From positions 1-44,662 of the forward strand of contig CAMOXK010000010.1 in the NCBI GenBank assembly GCA_946629065.1: a stretch of DNA of 44,662 bases. The letters are read 5' to 3'. This stretch comes from an uncultured Clostridia bacterium (GTDB lineage Bacteria; Bacillota; Clostridia; Oscillospirales; Oscillospiraceae). The position numbers and the translations under genes were made by a program. The notes under the pieces are model-generated. The model did no database searches. It had not been told where the DNA came from and worked only from the letters and a program-made list of their open reading frames with translations. Shown piece by piece: positions 31,879-40,582 of this stretch. The number at the start of each line of letters is the position of its first letter. The first letter of the stretch is position 1.

Positions 31879-31907
31879 CGACCCTGCGGCCTTTGGCCGC
31901 GGGGTCG
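31879..31907 (+). terminator. hairpin after the CDF gene
   Basis: Stem CGACCCTGCGGCC / GGCCGCGGGGTCG with one mismatch, 9 bp after the stop at 31869. It lacks a long T-run, so it is a weak terminator or mRNA-end hairpin. Confidence 0.5.
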
Positions 31908-31938
31908 TCTGCATGAAGGAAAAGAAAGGAGCACGCGC

Positions 31939-32439
31939 ATGGACTATCGCTTTCACCTGGATTCCCCCCTGGGCGGCATCACCCTGGCGAGCGACGGGGA
32001 AGCCCTCACCGGGCTCTGGTTTGACGGGCAGAAGCACTTCGGCGCAGGCCTGTCCGGGCGCGCCGAGGAGCAAGCCCTCCCGATCTTTGAGGAAACCGAG
32101 CGCTGGCTGACCCTCTATTTCGAGGGCCATGCGCCGGACTTCACTCCGGCCCTGCGCCCTGTCGGCACGCCCTTCCAGCTGGAGGTCTGGGAGCTGCTGC
32201 GGCAGATCCCCTATGGCAGCACCGTGAGCTACGGAGATCTTGCCGCCCGGATCGCCCAGCGCCGGGGCCGCGCCCGCTTCTCCGCCCAGGCGGTGGGCAG
32301 CGCCGTGGGCCGTAACCCCATCTCCCTCCTGATCCCCTGTCACCGGGTCCTGGGCGCCGACGGCAGTCTCACAGGCTACGCCGGAGGCGTGGAGAAGAAA
32401 GCTGCTCTGCTGCGGCTGGAGGGCGTTCTCCTGCCCTGA
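31939..32439 (+). CDS. ogt: methylated-DNA--protein-cysteine methyltransferase
   Basis: The 166-residue protein is an O6-alkylguanine-DNA alkyltransferase, a suicide DNA-repair protein. The active site is [10 protein letters not shown] (Cys134), preceded by the helix-turn-helix region ([14 protein letters not shown]) and followed by [16 protein letters not shown], all standard. ATG 31939 follows AAGAAAGGAGCACGCGC. It is 70 bp downstream of the CDF gene and upstream of the kinase promoter. Confidence 0.93.
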   Translation: MDYRFHLDSPLGGITLASDGEALTGLWFDGQKHFGAGLSGRAEEQALPIFEETERWLTLYFEGHAPDFTPALRPVGTPFQLEVWELLRQIPYGSTVSYGDLAARIAQRRGRARFSAQAVGSAVGRNPISLLIPCHRVLGADGSLTGYAGGVEKKAALLRLEGVLLP

Positions 32440-32479
32440 GCCGCTGTGCACAAAACTTCCCCAAAAGTGCCGAAAAGAA

Positions 32480-32508
32480 TTGCCATCCCGGGAGATTGGG
32501 GATATAAT
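32480..32508 (+). promoter_or_regulatory. promoter of the kinase/phosphodiesterase operon
   Basis: TTGCCA (32480-32485), 17-bp spacer, TATAAT (32503-32508), 42 bp upstream of the ATG at 32551. Confidence 0.7.
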
Positions 32509-32550
32509 GATCCTATCGAATACAACACGAAAACATACAGGAGGAACAAC

Positions 32551-33432
32551 ATGAGCAAACACTATGACGTGCTGGTGATCGGGCCTGTTTCCCTCGACCA
32601 CAACATCGACTATCTCGGAAACGAGCGCAAAGAGGTAGGCGGCGCGGTGGTGGCCTCCGGCTTTGCCGCGGCCCGCTCCGGCAACGCAACGGCCCTCTTC
32701 ACCAAGCTCAACCCCGCCGATGCGGATGTGGAAGCCCGCTTTGCCGGTTCCGGCGCGGACCTGTACTGGAGCCCCTCCAAGGCCACCTGCTCCATCCGCA
32801 ACCAGTATTTCACCGCCGACAAGGAGAAGCGCGCCTGCACCTCCATGGGCGTCTGCGATCCCTTCCGTTTTGAGGAGCTGCCCCAGATCGACACCGCCAT
32901 CTATCACTTTGCGGGCCTGGTCTACGGCGATTTTGACGGGGAGCTCTTTGCCGAGGCCAGCCGCCACGGCAAGGTGGCGGTGGACGTGCAGTGCCTGCTG
33001 CGCCATGTGGAGCCGGACAAGACCATGGCCTTCCACGACTGGGCCGAGAAGAAGCAGTATCTGCCCTATATCGACTATCTGAAGACCGACGCCGCCGAGG
33101 CGGAGATCCTCACCGGTCTCACCGACCGGGCCGAGGCCGCCAAGCTCCTCTACAGCTGGGGCGCCAAGGAAGTGCTCATCACCCACAACACCGAGGTCCT
33201 GGCCTATGACGGCAAGCAGATCTACACCTGCCCCATCAAGGCCCGCAACCTCTCCGGCCGCACCGGCCGGGGCGACACCACCTTCGCCGGCTATATCACC
33301 GAGCGGCAGCGGGCCGGCATCGAGGAGGCCCTGCTCTACTGCACGGCCCTGGTCTCCCTGAAGATGGAGACGCCGGGTCCCTTCCAGGGCACCCGCCAGG
33401 ACGTGCTGGATTACATCAAGGAATTCTACTGA
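32551..33432 (+). CDS. PfkB-family carbohydrate kinase
   Basis: The 293-residue protein has the ribokinase-like fold: N-terminal VLVIGPVSLDHNIDY and GGAVVASGFAAARSG, and the C-terminal signature LSGRTGRGDTTFAGYI with the catalytic Asp242. Members phosphorylate sugars, nucleosides or related alcohols; the substrate here is unknown. ATG 32551 follows AGGAGGAACAAC. The next gene, a glycerophosphodiesterase, begins 12 bp after the stop, so the two are co-transcribed, suggesting salvage of a phospho-polyol or its head group (inference). Confidence 0.88.
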   Translation: MSKHYDVLVIGPVSLDHNIDYLGNERKEVGGAVVASGFAAARSGNATALFTKLNPADADVEARFAGSGADLYWSPSKATCSIRNQYFTADKEKRACTSMGVCDPFRFEELPQIDTAIYHFAGLVYGDFDGELFAEASRHGKVAVDVQCLLRHVEPDKTMAFHDWAEKKQYLPYIDYLKTDAAEAEILTGLTDRAEAAKLLYSWGAKEVLITHNTEVLAYDGKQIYTCPIKARNLSGRTGRGDTTFAGYITERQRAGIEEALLYCTALVSLKMETPGPFQGTRQDVLDYIKEFY

Positions 33433-33444
33433 GGAGGCGTGGAG

Positions 33445-34200
33445 ATGGAAAGCATGAGAAAGCGTCCCCTGGTGCTGGGCCACCGGGGCTATTCCGGTCT
33501 GTACCCCGAAAACACGCCCCTGGCCTTCCGCAAGGTGGCGGAGGTCCCCGGAGCCGACGGCATTGAGACCGACGTGCACATCTGCCGCAGCGGCGAGCTG
33601 GTGCTCTGCCATGACGAGGCGGTGGACCGCACCTCCAACGGCCACGGTCTGATCCGGGACATGAGTTACGACGAGCTGATGGCGCTGGACTTCGGCTCCT
33701 GGAAGTCCCCGGAATTTGCCGGGGAGCATATCTGGACCCTGCCGGAGCTGCTGGACTTCTGCAAGGAGACCGGCCTCAAGCTGAATCTGGAGCTTAAAAA
33801 CGGCATCGAGTTCTACCCGCAGCTGGAAGAGCGCTGCCTCCACGAGATCACCTCCCGCCACATGGAGGATCAGGTCTTCGTCTCCTCTTTCAACCACGTG
33901 TCCATGCAGCGTTTCAAGGAGCTCTGCGGCGATAAACTGGAGACCGGCCTTCTCTACGAGGCACCGCTGCAGGACATGGCCCACTATCTGGACCACTGCA
34001 ACGCCGACAACGCCCACCCCTGCTTCCACGTTTTCGACTATCAGCCGGAGCTGATGGAGCTGTTCCATAGTCGGGGCATGAAGGTGAACGTCTGGACCGT
34101 GAACACCGAGGAGGACGCCCGCAAGCTCATCCGCCTGGGTGTGGACTGCATGATCGGCAACTACCCCGACCGCCTGGTCCGCGCCATCGAGAGCGTCTGA
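33445..34200 (+). CDS. glycerophosphodiester phosphodiesterase
   Basis: The 251-residue protein hydrolyses glycerophosphodiesters to glycerol-3-phosphate and an alcohol. The family residues are intact: LGHRGYSGLYPENT (His-Arg pair), IETDVHICRSGELVLCHDE (Glu, Asp, His) and LNLELK near the middle. No signal peptide, so it is cytosolic. I choose ATG 33445, 8 bp after GAGGAGG; a GTG at 33439 is only 2 bp from it. It follows the PfkB kinase in an operon and is convergent with a second, variant member at 34544. Confidence 0.92.
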   Translation: MESMRKRPLVLGHRGYSGLYPENTPLAFRKVAEVPGADGIETDVHICRSGELVLCHDEAVDRTSNGHGLIRDMSYDELMALDFGSWKSPEFAGEHIWTLPELLDFCKETGLKLNLELKNGIEFYPQLEERCLHEITSRHMEDQVFVSSFNHVSMQRFKELCGDKLETGLLYEAPLQDMAHYLDHCNADNAHPCFHVFDYQPELMELFHSRGMKVNVWTVNTEEDARKLIRLGVDCMIGNYPDRLVRAIESV

Positions 34201-34262
34201 GGAAAAAGGGAAACACGCTGTCTGCAGGAAGCTGACAGTCCGCGGAAAGCTCGGCAGAGGGC

Positions 34263-34405
34263 GTAGGGGAGGGGCTCGCCCCTCCTGGCAGCATAAAGCG
34301 CTGTCATGAAAAAAGGTTCGGCGAATTCGCAGTTTGTGCGGGTTCGCCGAACCTATTATTTGGAACAGGTCCCTGCCGCCGGGCGGGGACAAGCCGCCGC
34401 CCCTA
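34263..34405. repeat. palindromic repeat family D, copy 3
   Basis: It starts GTAGGGGAGGGGCTCGCC and ends CCGCCCCTAC, giving inverted ends. In the centre a hairpin AGGTTCGGCGAATTCGCA / TGCGGGTTCGCCGAACCT (34314-34353). The spacer GGCAGCATAAAGCGCTGTCA is shared with 22247-22268. 34201-34543 holds no gene. Confidence 0.75.
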
Positions 34406-34543
34406 CGGCGAGGACGGACATGGTGCGTAGGAACAGCCGTTGAGCGAGAAAGGGAGGGAATCTCTCTCCGCGCAGGGAGCGATCCCCCTCGCTCCGCCGC
34501 TCCAGAACGGGATTCGATCACGGCGGGATGAAGGCATCCCGCC

Positions 34544-35227
34544 CTACGCGTTCCCTTTTCCCTCTTCCCTAAGCGCCAGGGCCAGCTTTAGCTTTCGGGT
34601 GGTGATGCTCTTCACCCCGGCGCGGAGGCAGCGCCGCAGGGCCTCTTCCTCGTTCACCGTCCAGAGGGAGAGGGCGATCCCGGCCCGGCGAAAGCGTTCC
34701 AGAAAGGCCTCGTCGGCAAGGCCGTACCAGCTGTTCACCGTGTGGATGCCAAGCTCCCGGCAGAGCCGCACCGCCTCCTCCGCCGCCTGCTCCCGGCAGG
34801 CGGGATCTTTTAGCTGCTCCTTGTCAAAGTCCGGCAGCAGCTCCTCGATATTGGCCCAAAGCGACGCGGTTTCGTGCAGTTCGGGGTGGGCAGCCCAGCG
34901 CCTCATGTCCACCGTGCCGGTGAGCAGCACCCGGCCGGCAAGGCCCCTTGCCTCTGCCAGGGCGCACACCGCCTCCTCCAGGCCCGGCTCCTTCAAGTCG
35001 CAGTTGATGCCCATGCGGGGCGTCTCCGCCAGCAGGGAGAAGACCTCCTCCAGCGCGGGCAGGGCCGCGTCGGCTTCGTCGTGGCCCAGCATCAGCTTTC
35101 CGTCGGCGCCACGGCGTACGTCAACTTCCAGATAATCCGCTTCTGAGGCCAGGGCATAGCGCACATAGCTTAGGCTGTTGTCTTCGAAACCGTCAGCCCC
35201 GGAATGGGCGGTGATCTTAGGCAGCAT
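34544..35227 (-). CDS. variant glycerophosphodiester phosphodiesterase
   Basis: The 227-residue protein has the GDPD barrel pattern: ITAHSGADGFEDNSL, YLEVDVRRGADGKLMLGHDE, GINCDLKEPG and SLWTVNEEEALRRCLRAGV. The usual HRG triad reads HSG, so the phosphate-contacting arginine is a serine; the acidic residues and second histidine are kept. Activity may differ. ATG 35227 follows AAAAGGAGACTGTATC. It lies downstream of the ABC importer operon (permease stop 35458) with repeat G in between; co-transcription is possible. Confidence 0.8.
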   Translation of the reverse strand: MLPKITAHSGADGFEDNSLSYVRYALASEADYLEVDVRRGADGKLMLGHDEADAALPALEEVFSLLAETPRMGINCDLKEPGLEEAVCALAEARGLAGRVLLTGTVDMRRWAAHPELHETASLWANIEELLPDFDKEQLKDPACREQAAEEAVRLCRELGIHTVNSWYGLADEAFLERFRRAGIALSLWTVNEEEALRRCLRAGVKSITTRKLKLALALREEGKGNA

Positions 35228-35271
35228 GATACAGTCTCCTTTTCGCCGGGGGTTCTCCCGGCACAAGAATG

Positions 35272-35426
35272 GGCGCGTTGCAAAATGCAAGAACCCGTCA
35301 TTCCGAACCAGTGACCGATGTCACTGGTGTGGGCGTAGGGATCCGTATTCTTCGATGCAAGAAAACGGATTGCCACGACCAGTTCGCAAACTGGTCTCGC
35401 AATGACAATGCATTTTGCAGCGCGCC
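35272..35426. repeat. inverted-repeat element with GTCATTCCGA/TCGCAATGAC ends
   Basis: Outer 18-bp inverted repeats (GGCGCGTTGCAAAATGCA; 17 of 18 paired). Inside are CCGTCATTCCGAACCAGTGA and its partner TGGTCTCGCAATGACA, the style of a widespread bacterial dispersed repeat in which CATTGCGAG and GCAATCC boxes alternate. No coding frame. Confidence 0.7.
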
Positions 35427-35457
35427 TTTTGTTTTCCTTCCGGCTCGATCTCCGGAC

Positions 35458-36303
35458 TTACTTCTCCCAATCCTTTTCCTTCAGGTTGGTGTAGATGTAC
35501 ACGAAAGCCGACACCGAACAGATCAGGAACATGATCACCGAAAGGGCCGCGGAGCGGTTGTATTTCAGGTACTTGTTGAACTGATCAAACAGGGCGATGC
35601 CCAGCATCTTCGGGTGGTTGCCGCCCATCAGGTAAGGGGTGGTGAAGGAACCCACGTTGGACATGAACACAAAGGTGGAAGCCACCACCACGTCCTTGGC
35701 GGACAGGGGGAAGATCATGGAGGTCAGCACCTTGAGTTTGCCGGCGCCCACGTCCCGTGCACCCTCGATGATGGAATCGGGGATGGCGCCCAGGCCCGCC
35801 GTGATCATCAGCGCCGCAAAGGGGATGTTGAACCAGAGGTTCATGGTGATGATACCGCTGGCATGATACATCATGCCCAGGTGGATATCATGGCCGAAGA
35901 GCAGGCCGATGCGGTTGATGAGACCGGAGTCACGAATGATGGTGATCATGGCGTAGACCGCGCACATGGCCGGCACAAAGCGGGGCAGCAGATAGAGCGT
36001 ACCGATGGTCTTGGCGATCTTCGACTTGGTGAAGCGAAGATAGAGCGCCAGCAGGTAGGCCACCACAATGGCGATCACCACGGTCAGCACCACCACCATC
36101 AGCGTGTAGAGAATGTTCTTCAGCTGATTGGGCTCCGTGAAGAAGTAGGTGTAGTTATCCCAGGTGAACTCGCCTGTCTTCTCATCCTGAAAGCTCTGGA
36201 TGACTGCCGACACGATGGGGTAGGCAACCGTCAGCATGACGATCAGGAAGGCGGGAAGGACAAGTCCGTAGGCTGCGATCCGCTGTTTCTGCTTTTTGCT
36301 CAT
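35458..36303 (-). CDS. ABC importer permease 1
   Basis: The 281-residue membrane protein has six helices. The cytosolic EAA loop reads EGARDVGAGKLKVLTSMIFPL, which contacts the ATPase. Its closest look is the first permease of spermidine/putrescine- or phosphonate-type importers. I choose ATG 36303, preceded by GAAGGTGGATTCT; the ATG at 36318 lacks a binding site. It is the last gene of the operon permease 2, ATPase, binding protein, permease 1. Confidence 0.88.
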   Translation of the reverse strand: MSKKQKQRIAAYGLVLPAFLIVMLTVAYPIVSAVIQSFQDEKTGEFTWDNYTYFFTEPNQLKNILYTLMVVVLTVVIAIVVAYLLALYLRFTKSKIAKTIGTLYLLPRFVPAMCAVYAMITIIRDSGLINRIGLLFGHDIHLGMMYHASGIITMNLWFNIPFAALMITAGLGAIPDSIIEGARDVGAGKLKVLTSMIFPLSAKDVVVASTFVFMSNVGSFTTPYLMGGNHPKMLGIALFDQFNKYLKYNRSAALSVIMFLICSVSAFVYIYTNLKEKDWEK

Positions 36304-36348
36304 AGAATCCACCTTCATTCGTAGAAGTAAGAAAACTGCTTTTTCATT

Positions 36349-36374
36349 CCCTGCGCGGCCAAGGCCGCGCAGGG
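36349..36374 (-). other. intercistronic stem-loop in the ABC operon
   Basis: Perfect 12-bp stem CCCTGCGCGGCC / GGCCGCGCAGGG with a 2-nt loop and no T-run, between the binding-protein gene and permease 1. Such hairpins often stabilise the upstream message, giving more binding protein than permease. Confidence 0.65.
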
Positions 36375-36391
36375 TCAGGGTTCAAAGGGAA

Positions 36392-37549
36392 TCAGCCGAG
36401 GGTAGCGATCTCGTTGTCCCAGCGCTCGTTGAAGTTGGTGGACAGACCGCCGATGGACTGGATACGGAACGCGGACACGTCCAGACCCTGCAGGTCCTCA
36501 TAGCCGGTCATATCCATGGTGGAGGCGTCGATCAGGGGGATGGCCGCCATGTCGCGGACCATGATCTCCTGGGCGCGCGGGGAGAGCATGTAGTTGATGA
36601 AGGCATAGGCGCCCTCGGTGTGAGAGCCGAAGGTGGGGATTGCCAGGGTCTGCAGAGAGCCGGTGAGAGCGGGCTGGATCTGGGTGATCTTGATGGTGTC
36701 CTTGATCTCGCCCTTGGCGCGCTGGCTCAGAACCATGTCGGCCCAGTTGGGGCACATGTCGATCTCGCCCTGGTTCAGCAGGTCCAGCGTGCCCTGGTTC
36801 TTGGCAGGATACACGATGGAGCCGCCGGAGGTGTACATGTAGGGATGGATCTCCTTCAGGAAGTCAAAGCCCTGATCCCATTCGGCGGTCCACTTCTCGT
36901 CGTCGGAGGTGAAGGCCTCCTCGGGCAGGAAGTTGTAAACAGCGGAACGCGCGAAGGAGTCGCCGGCGCCGCCGGTGCCCGGCTGGTTGTAGGCGAAGCG
37001 GCCGGGATGATCCTTCATCCACTGCACCAGCTCATCCATGGTGGCGGGAGGCGTGGGAACAGCCGCGGAGTCATAAGCCAGGATAACGGTGGTGCCGCGG
37101 TAGGGCTGGCAGTATTCGGGAGAGACGGAGCTCTTGGCGGCGACGGAAGCGGCATTGGGCATCTGGGCGCCGTCCAGCTTCACGAACTGCTCCTCGCCGA
37201 TGAGGGAGACGACCTTGGACCAGTCGTCGCCGGAGAAGTCGACCAGGTCATAGTCGGTGTTGGTCTGCTTGGCTCTGGAAGCGGCGGTCAGCATATCGGC
37301 CAGAGACTGGGTGCCGGTGCCGGAGAGCATGAACTGCAGCTTCACTTCATACTGATCGTTGCTGGCGTTGAAGTCAGCGGTCAGGGTCTCGAAGATCTGA
37401 CGGACGTTGTCGGAGCCGGTGGCCCACAGGGTAACGACCGTCTTGCCGCCGGCGGCGGCCTCTTCCTTCTGGGCGGTCTGGGCTTCGCCGCAGGCAGCCA
37501 GGGCGAAGACCATGCAGAGAGCCAGCATGAGTGCCAGGAATTTCTTCAT
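36392..37549 (-). CDS. ABC importer substrate-binding lipoprotein
   Basis: The 385-residue protein starts MKKFLALMLALCMVFALAACGE, a lipoprotein signal with lipobox LAAC. The rest is a family 1 extracellular binding protein (VTLWATGSDNVRQIFETLTADFNAS, LDLLNQGEIDMCPNWADMVLS, TEGAYAFINYMLSPRAQEIM), similar in style to spermidine, iron or phosphonate binders; the ligand is not certain. I choose ATG 37549; the upstream ATG at 37570 lies outside the binding site AAAAGGAGACAAGTGAAA. It sits between ATPase and permease 1. Confidence 0.88.
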   Translation of the reverse strand: MKKFLALMLALCMVFALAACGEAQTAQKEEAAAGGKTVVTLWATGSDNVRQIFETLTADFNASNDQYEVKLQFMLSGTGTQSLADMLTAASRAKQTNTDYDLVDFSGDDWSKVVSLIGEEQFVKLDGAQMPNAASVAAKSSVSPEYCQPYRGTTVILAYDSAAVPTPPATMDELVQWMKDHPGRFAYNQPGTGGAGDSFARSAVYNFLPEEAFTSDDEKWTAEWDQGFDFLKEIHPYMYTSGGSIVYPAKNQGTLDLLNQGEIDMCPNWADMVLSQRAKGEIKDTIKITQIQPALTGSLQTLAIPTFGSHTEGAYAFINYMLSPRAQEIMVRDMAAIPLIDASTMDMTGYEDLQGLDVSAFRIQSIGGLSTNFNERWDNEIATLG

Positions 37550-37634
37550 TTTCACTTGTCTCCTTTTCATAATTGGTGGTTTGCGCGTTCGGGGATATCG
37601 TCACGGGAGCCTGCACTCCCATAAGCGAACCTGC

Positions 37635-38636
37635 TTACTGCTCCACGGGGACAAAGCCCTCTTCCTCGTCGAAGATGGAGCACTTGTTGAATTTCAGGGT
37701 GACCTTGTCGCCGATGCTCAGCCGGTCGCTGAGCTCCCGGTCCACGTTGCACTTCACAACGTTCCCGCCGCACTGGACGTTCAGCACCACATAGTGGCCC
37801 AGGAGCATCACCGTACGCACGGTGCCGTCCAGGTCGTCCCCGGTGCCGGGGCGGACGGAGATGTTCTCGGGACGGACGGCGATGGTCTTGCCGTCCCGGT
37901 TGATGAAGTTCATCTCGCCGATGAAGGAGGCCACGTGCAGGGTCTGGGGATTGTCGTAGATCTCGGCGGGGGTACCCACCTGCTCGAACTTGCCCTTGTT
38001 CATGACCACGATCCGGTGGGAGAGGCTCATGGCCTCCTCCTGGTCGTGGGTGACGAAGATGACCGTGATGCCCAGGTCGCTCTGGATCTTCTTCAGCTCC
38101 TCGCGCATCTGCTGGCGGATCTTGGCGTCCAGGGCGGAGAAGGGCTCGTCGAGAAGCAGCAGGGAGGGCTTCAGGAGCAGGGAGCGGGCAATGGCGATAC
38201 GCTGCTGCTGGCCGCCGGAGAGCTGGCCGGGATACTTCTTTTCCGAGCCGCTCATGCTGACCAGGGCCAGGCCGTCCTTCACGGCCTTGTCGATCTCGGC
38301 CTTGGGGACCTTGCGCAGCTTCAGGCCGAAGGCCAGGTTTTCATAAATGGTCATGTGGGGCCAGAGGTTATAGCTCTGGAATACCATGGCCGTGGGGCGC
38401 TTTTCGGGGGGCAGGTGGATGATGGACTGACCGTCCACGGTGATGTCGCCCTCGGTCACGTCCAAAAAGCCGCCGATGGTGCGCAGGATCGTGGTCTTGC
38501 CGCAGCCGGAGGGGCCCAGGAAGGTGACGATCTCGCCCTCATAGATCTCCAGATTGATGTGCCGGACGCCGTCTCCATTGTCATAGAGCTTGGTCATGTC
38601 CTTTATTTCAAGCTTGACTTTCCGTTCGTTACTCAT
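37635..38636 (-). CDS. ABC importer ATPase
   Basis: The 333-residue protein has Walker A GPSGCGKTT (residues 41-49), signature LSGGQQQRIAIARS, Walker B LLLLDEPFSALD, and a C-terminal TOBE-type domain (IAVRPENISVRPGTG), the layout of MalK/PotA-class ATPases. ATG 38636 follows AAGGAGAGACGAGCC. It lies 13 bp downstream of permease 2 and drives the importer with the two permeases and the lipoprotein. Confidence 0.93.
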   Translation of the reverse strand: MSNERKVKLEIKDMTKLYDNGDGVRHINLEIYEGEIVTFLGPSGCGKTTILRTIGGFLDVTEGDITVDGQSIIHLPPEKRPTAMVFQSYNLWPHMTIYENLAFGLKLRKVPKAEIDKAVKDGLALVSMSGSEKKYPGQLSGGQQQRIAIARSLLLKPSLLLLDEPFSALDAKIRQQMREELKKIQSDLGITVIFVTHDQEEAMSLSHRIVVMNKGKFEQVGTPAEIYDNPQTLHVASFIGEMNFINRDGKTIAVRPENISVRPGTGDDLDGTVRTVMLLGHYVVLNVQCGGNVVKCNVDRELSDRLSIGDKVTLKFNKCSIFDEEEGFVPVEQ

Positions 38637-38649
38637 GGCTCGTCTCTCC

Positions 38650-39495
38650 TTACTTCATCTTAAAGCCGCCGGAAATGGCCTCCGGTCCGATATACTTGCG
38701 CATGGCAAAGATCATGACCACCGAGGGGATGATCAGCAGGATCGCAAACACCGCGCCGATCTGCACGGCGGAGGAGTCCAGCACGATGCCGTACATGGCG
38801 ACAGGCATGGTCTGGATTCGGCCCATGCCCACCAGCATGGTGCCCTGGGCCTCTTCCATGGAGCCCAGGAAGGTGTACAGCGTTGCCACCGAGATGCCCG
38901 GCATGGCCATGGGCAGCGTCACCTTGAAGAAGGTGCGGATGGGGCCGGCGCCCACGTCCCGGGCGGCTTCCTCCTGCTGGCGGTGCACCGAGCGGAAGGC
39001 GCTGGCGGGCAGCCACACCATGAACATCATGGAGTTGATCATATGGATCAGCACCACGCCCACATAGGTGCCCATCAGGTTGTACTTGTAAAACAGCACC
39101 GCGATGGAGGTGTAGATGCCCAGCTTCGGGAAGGCGTTGGTGAGCAGGAAGGAGAGCATGAAGAGCTTCCGTCCCGGATACTTGAAGCGGGCGATGGAGA
39201 AGGCAGCGGGAATGCACAGCAGCATGGACACCGCCGTGGTGATGATGGCCACCACAAAGGACTGGATCATGGAGGTCACCAGGCTTTGCTGCTGGAAGAT
39301 GTAGCCCCACCACTTGAAGCCCCATTGCTCGGGCAGAATATGCGGCACGCTGTACTCATTGGCGAAGGCCAGCATCACCATATTCAGCAGGGGTCCATAG
39401 AAAAACAGGATGAAGACGGCCAGCAAAATGAATTCCCAGAATTTCTTTCGTCCCACCGCATGGTAGAAGCGCCGCGGATTGAGCATCTTGAACAA
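38650..39495 (-). CDS. ABC importer permease 2 (first gene of operon)
   Basis: The 281-residue permease has about six helices and the EAA loop EEAARDVGAGPIRTFFKVTLPMAMPG. The start is probably TTG 39495, 9 bp after AGAGGAG; an ATG at 39486 is possible but 18 bp from that site. The frame stays open to 39720 without a start signal or membrane character. The operon order (permease 2, ATPase, binding protein, permease 1) is clear from spacing of 13, 85 and 88 bp between coding regions. Confidence 0.85.
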   Translation of the reverse strand: MFKMLNPRRFYHAVGRKKFWEFILLAVFILFFYGPLLNMVMLAFANEYSVPHILPEQWGFKWWGYIFQQQSLVTSMIQSFVVAIITTAVSMLLCIPAAFSIARFKYPGRKLFMLSFLLTNAFPKLGIYTSIAVLFYKYNLMGTYVGVVLIHMINSMMFMVWLPASAFRSVHRQQEEAARDVGAGPIRTFFKVTLPMAMPGISVATLYTFLGSMEEAQGTMLVGMGRIQTMPVAMYGIVLDSSAVQIGAVFAILLIIPSVVMIFAMRKYIGPEAISGGFKMK

Positions 39496-39809
39496 ATTGA
39501 CCCACTCCTCTTCTGTAGCTCTCCCTCTCCGAAAGCGGAAAAGGGGCCGTACCGGCAAGAAAACGCCCATCGGCTCCATCTGCCGGTCCGGCCGCGAGAG
39601 ACGGTATCGATCGATCCCGGAACCGGGATCTCCTCCATACCCGAGGGCCTGCAGCTTCTTTCCTGCAAGGCCCTGGATGATATGTGCGTTTATCTTATCA
39701 CTCTGCTGTAGTGTTAGCAAGGGAAACTTGGCAAAGGCGCCGAAACTTGTTGCAAATGTAGGAATATTTTTTCAAAAATTTGTATGATTTGCACAAGCAT
39801 TCGCAGGTA

Positions 39810-39824
39810 TGTAAGCGCTTTCCA
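39810..39824. promoter_or_regulatory. possible cre (CcpA) site
   Basis: TGTAAGCGCTTTCCA, close to the catabolite-responsive element TGWAARCGNTWWCA with one mismatch. It lies 9 bp before the -35 box of the HD gene and about 315 bp upstream of the ABC operon start. Confidence 0.4.
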
Positions 39825-39833
39825 AATCCATCC

Positions 39834-39861
39834 TTGCTTTATGCCTCTCCCCGGGTATAAT
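39834..39861 (+). promoter_or_regulatory. promoter of the HD hydrolase gene
   Basis: TTGCTT (39834-39839), 16-bp spacer, TATAAT (39856-39861), 60 bp upstream of the ATG at 39922. Confidence 0.65.
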
Positions 39862-39921
39862 GGTTGGGTAAAAACACCGCGGCCCATTCCGGGCCGCCAC
39901 CCCGGAAAGGAGACGCATCCC

Positions 39922-40488
39922 ATGCTCACATTGGAACAGGCCGCCGCCCTGAACGGCAGCATGGTCACCCAGGAAAATCTGCTGCTCCACGCCAAAAACG
40001 TCAGCTACGCCATGGGCGCCCTGGCCCGCCACTTCGGCGAGGACCCGGAGCACTGGCAGGCCGTGGGGCTGCTGCACGACTATGACTACGAAAAGTACCC
40101 GGAGGAGCATCTGCAGCACACCAAAGAGCCTCTGCTGGCCGCCGGCGTCCCGGAGGAGGACGTGCGGGCCATCCTCTCTCACGGCTGGGGCCACTGCACA
40201 GACGTGAAGCCCGAGACTAACATGGAAAAGAGCCTCTACACCGTGGACGAGCTCACCGGCATCATCCAGGCCTGCGCCCGGATGCGGCCCCAGGGCATCC
40301 GGGATCTGGAGGCCAAGAGCGTGCTCAAAAAGTTCAAGGACAAAAAGTTTGCCGCCAAGTGTGACCGGGAGCTGATCCTCCGGGGCTGCGAGCTGCTGGG
40401 CCTGGAGCTGCGGGAGGTCACCGAGCTCTGCCTGGAGGGCATGCGTCCCCACGCCGAGGAGCTGGGCCTCCTGGGCACGGAGGGCTGA
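39922..40488 (+). CDS. HD-domain hydrolase
   Basis: The 188-residue protein carries an HD metal site: HAKNVSYAMGALARHFG supplies the first His, LLHDYDYEKYPEEHLQH the HD pair and further His, and LSHGWGH the last. Such proteins are phosphohydrolases acting on nucleotides or related esters; the substrate is unknown. ATG 39922 follows AAAGGAGACGCATCC. It is divergent from the ABC operon and monocistronic. Confidence 0.85.
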   Translation: MLTLEQAAALNGSMVTQENLLLHAKNVSYAMGALARHFGEDPEHWQAVGLLHDYDYEKYPEEHLQHTKEPLLAAGVPEEDVRAILSHGWGHCTDVKPETNMEKSLYTVDELTGIIQACARMRPQGIRDLEAKSVLKKFKDKKFAAKCDRELILRGCELLGLELREVTELCLEGMRPHAEELGLLGTEG

Positions 40489-40582
40489 GTTTCGCGTTTT
40501 GAGCCTTGTGTTTTGAGAAGGAAGACCACGAAAATGGCTGTGCTGCAAAACACGAAGGCGAGCGCAAACCCCTGGTCATAAC

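Larger units (their letters stand above)
39496..39921. other. divergent regulatory region between ABC operon and HD gene
   Basis: No gene is supported. The stretch contains the leader of the minus-strand ABC operon, an A/T-rich segment around 39765-39790 and the plus-strand HD promoter at 39834-39861. No clear minus-strand -35/-10 pair was found. Confidence 0.55.

Noticed and set aside
31864-34521. Minus-strand open frame of 885 codons
   Set aside because: Antisense to ogt, the PfkB kinase and the phosphodiesterase, all with clear motifs.
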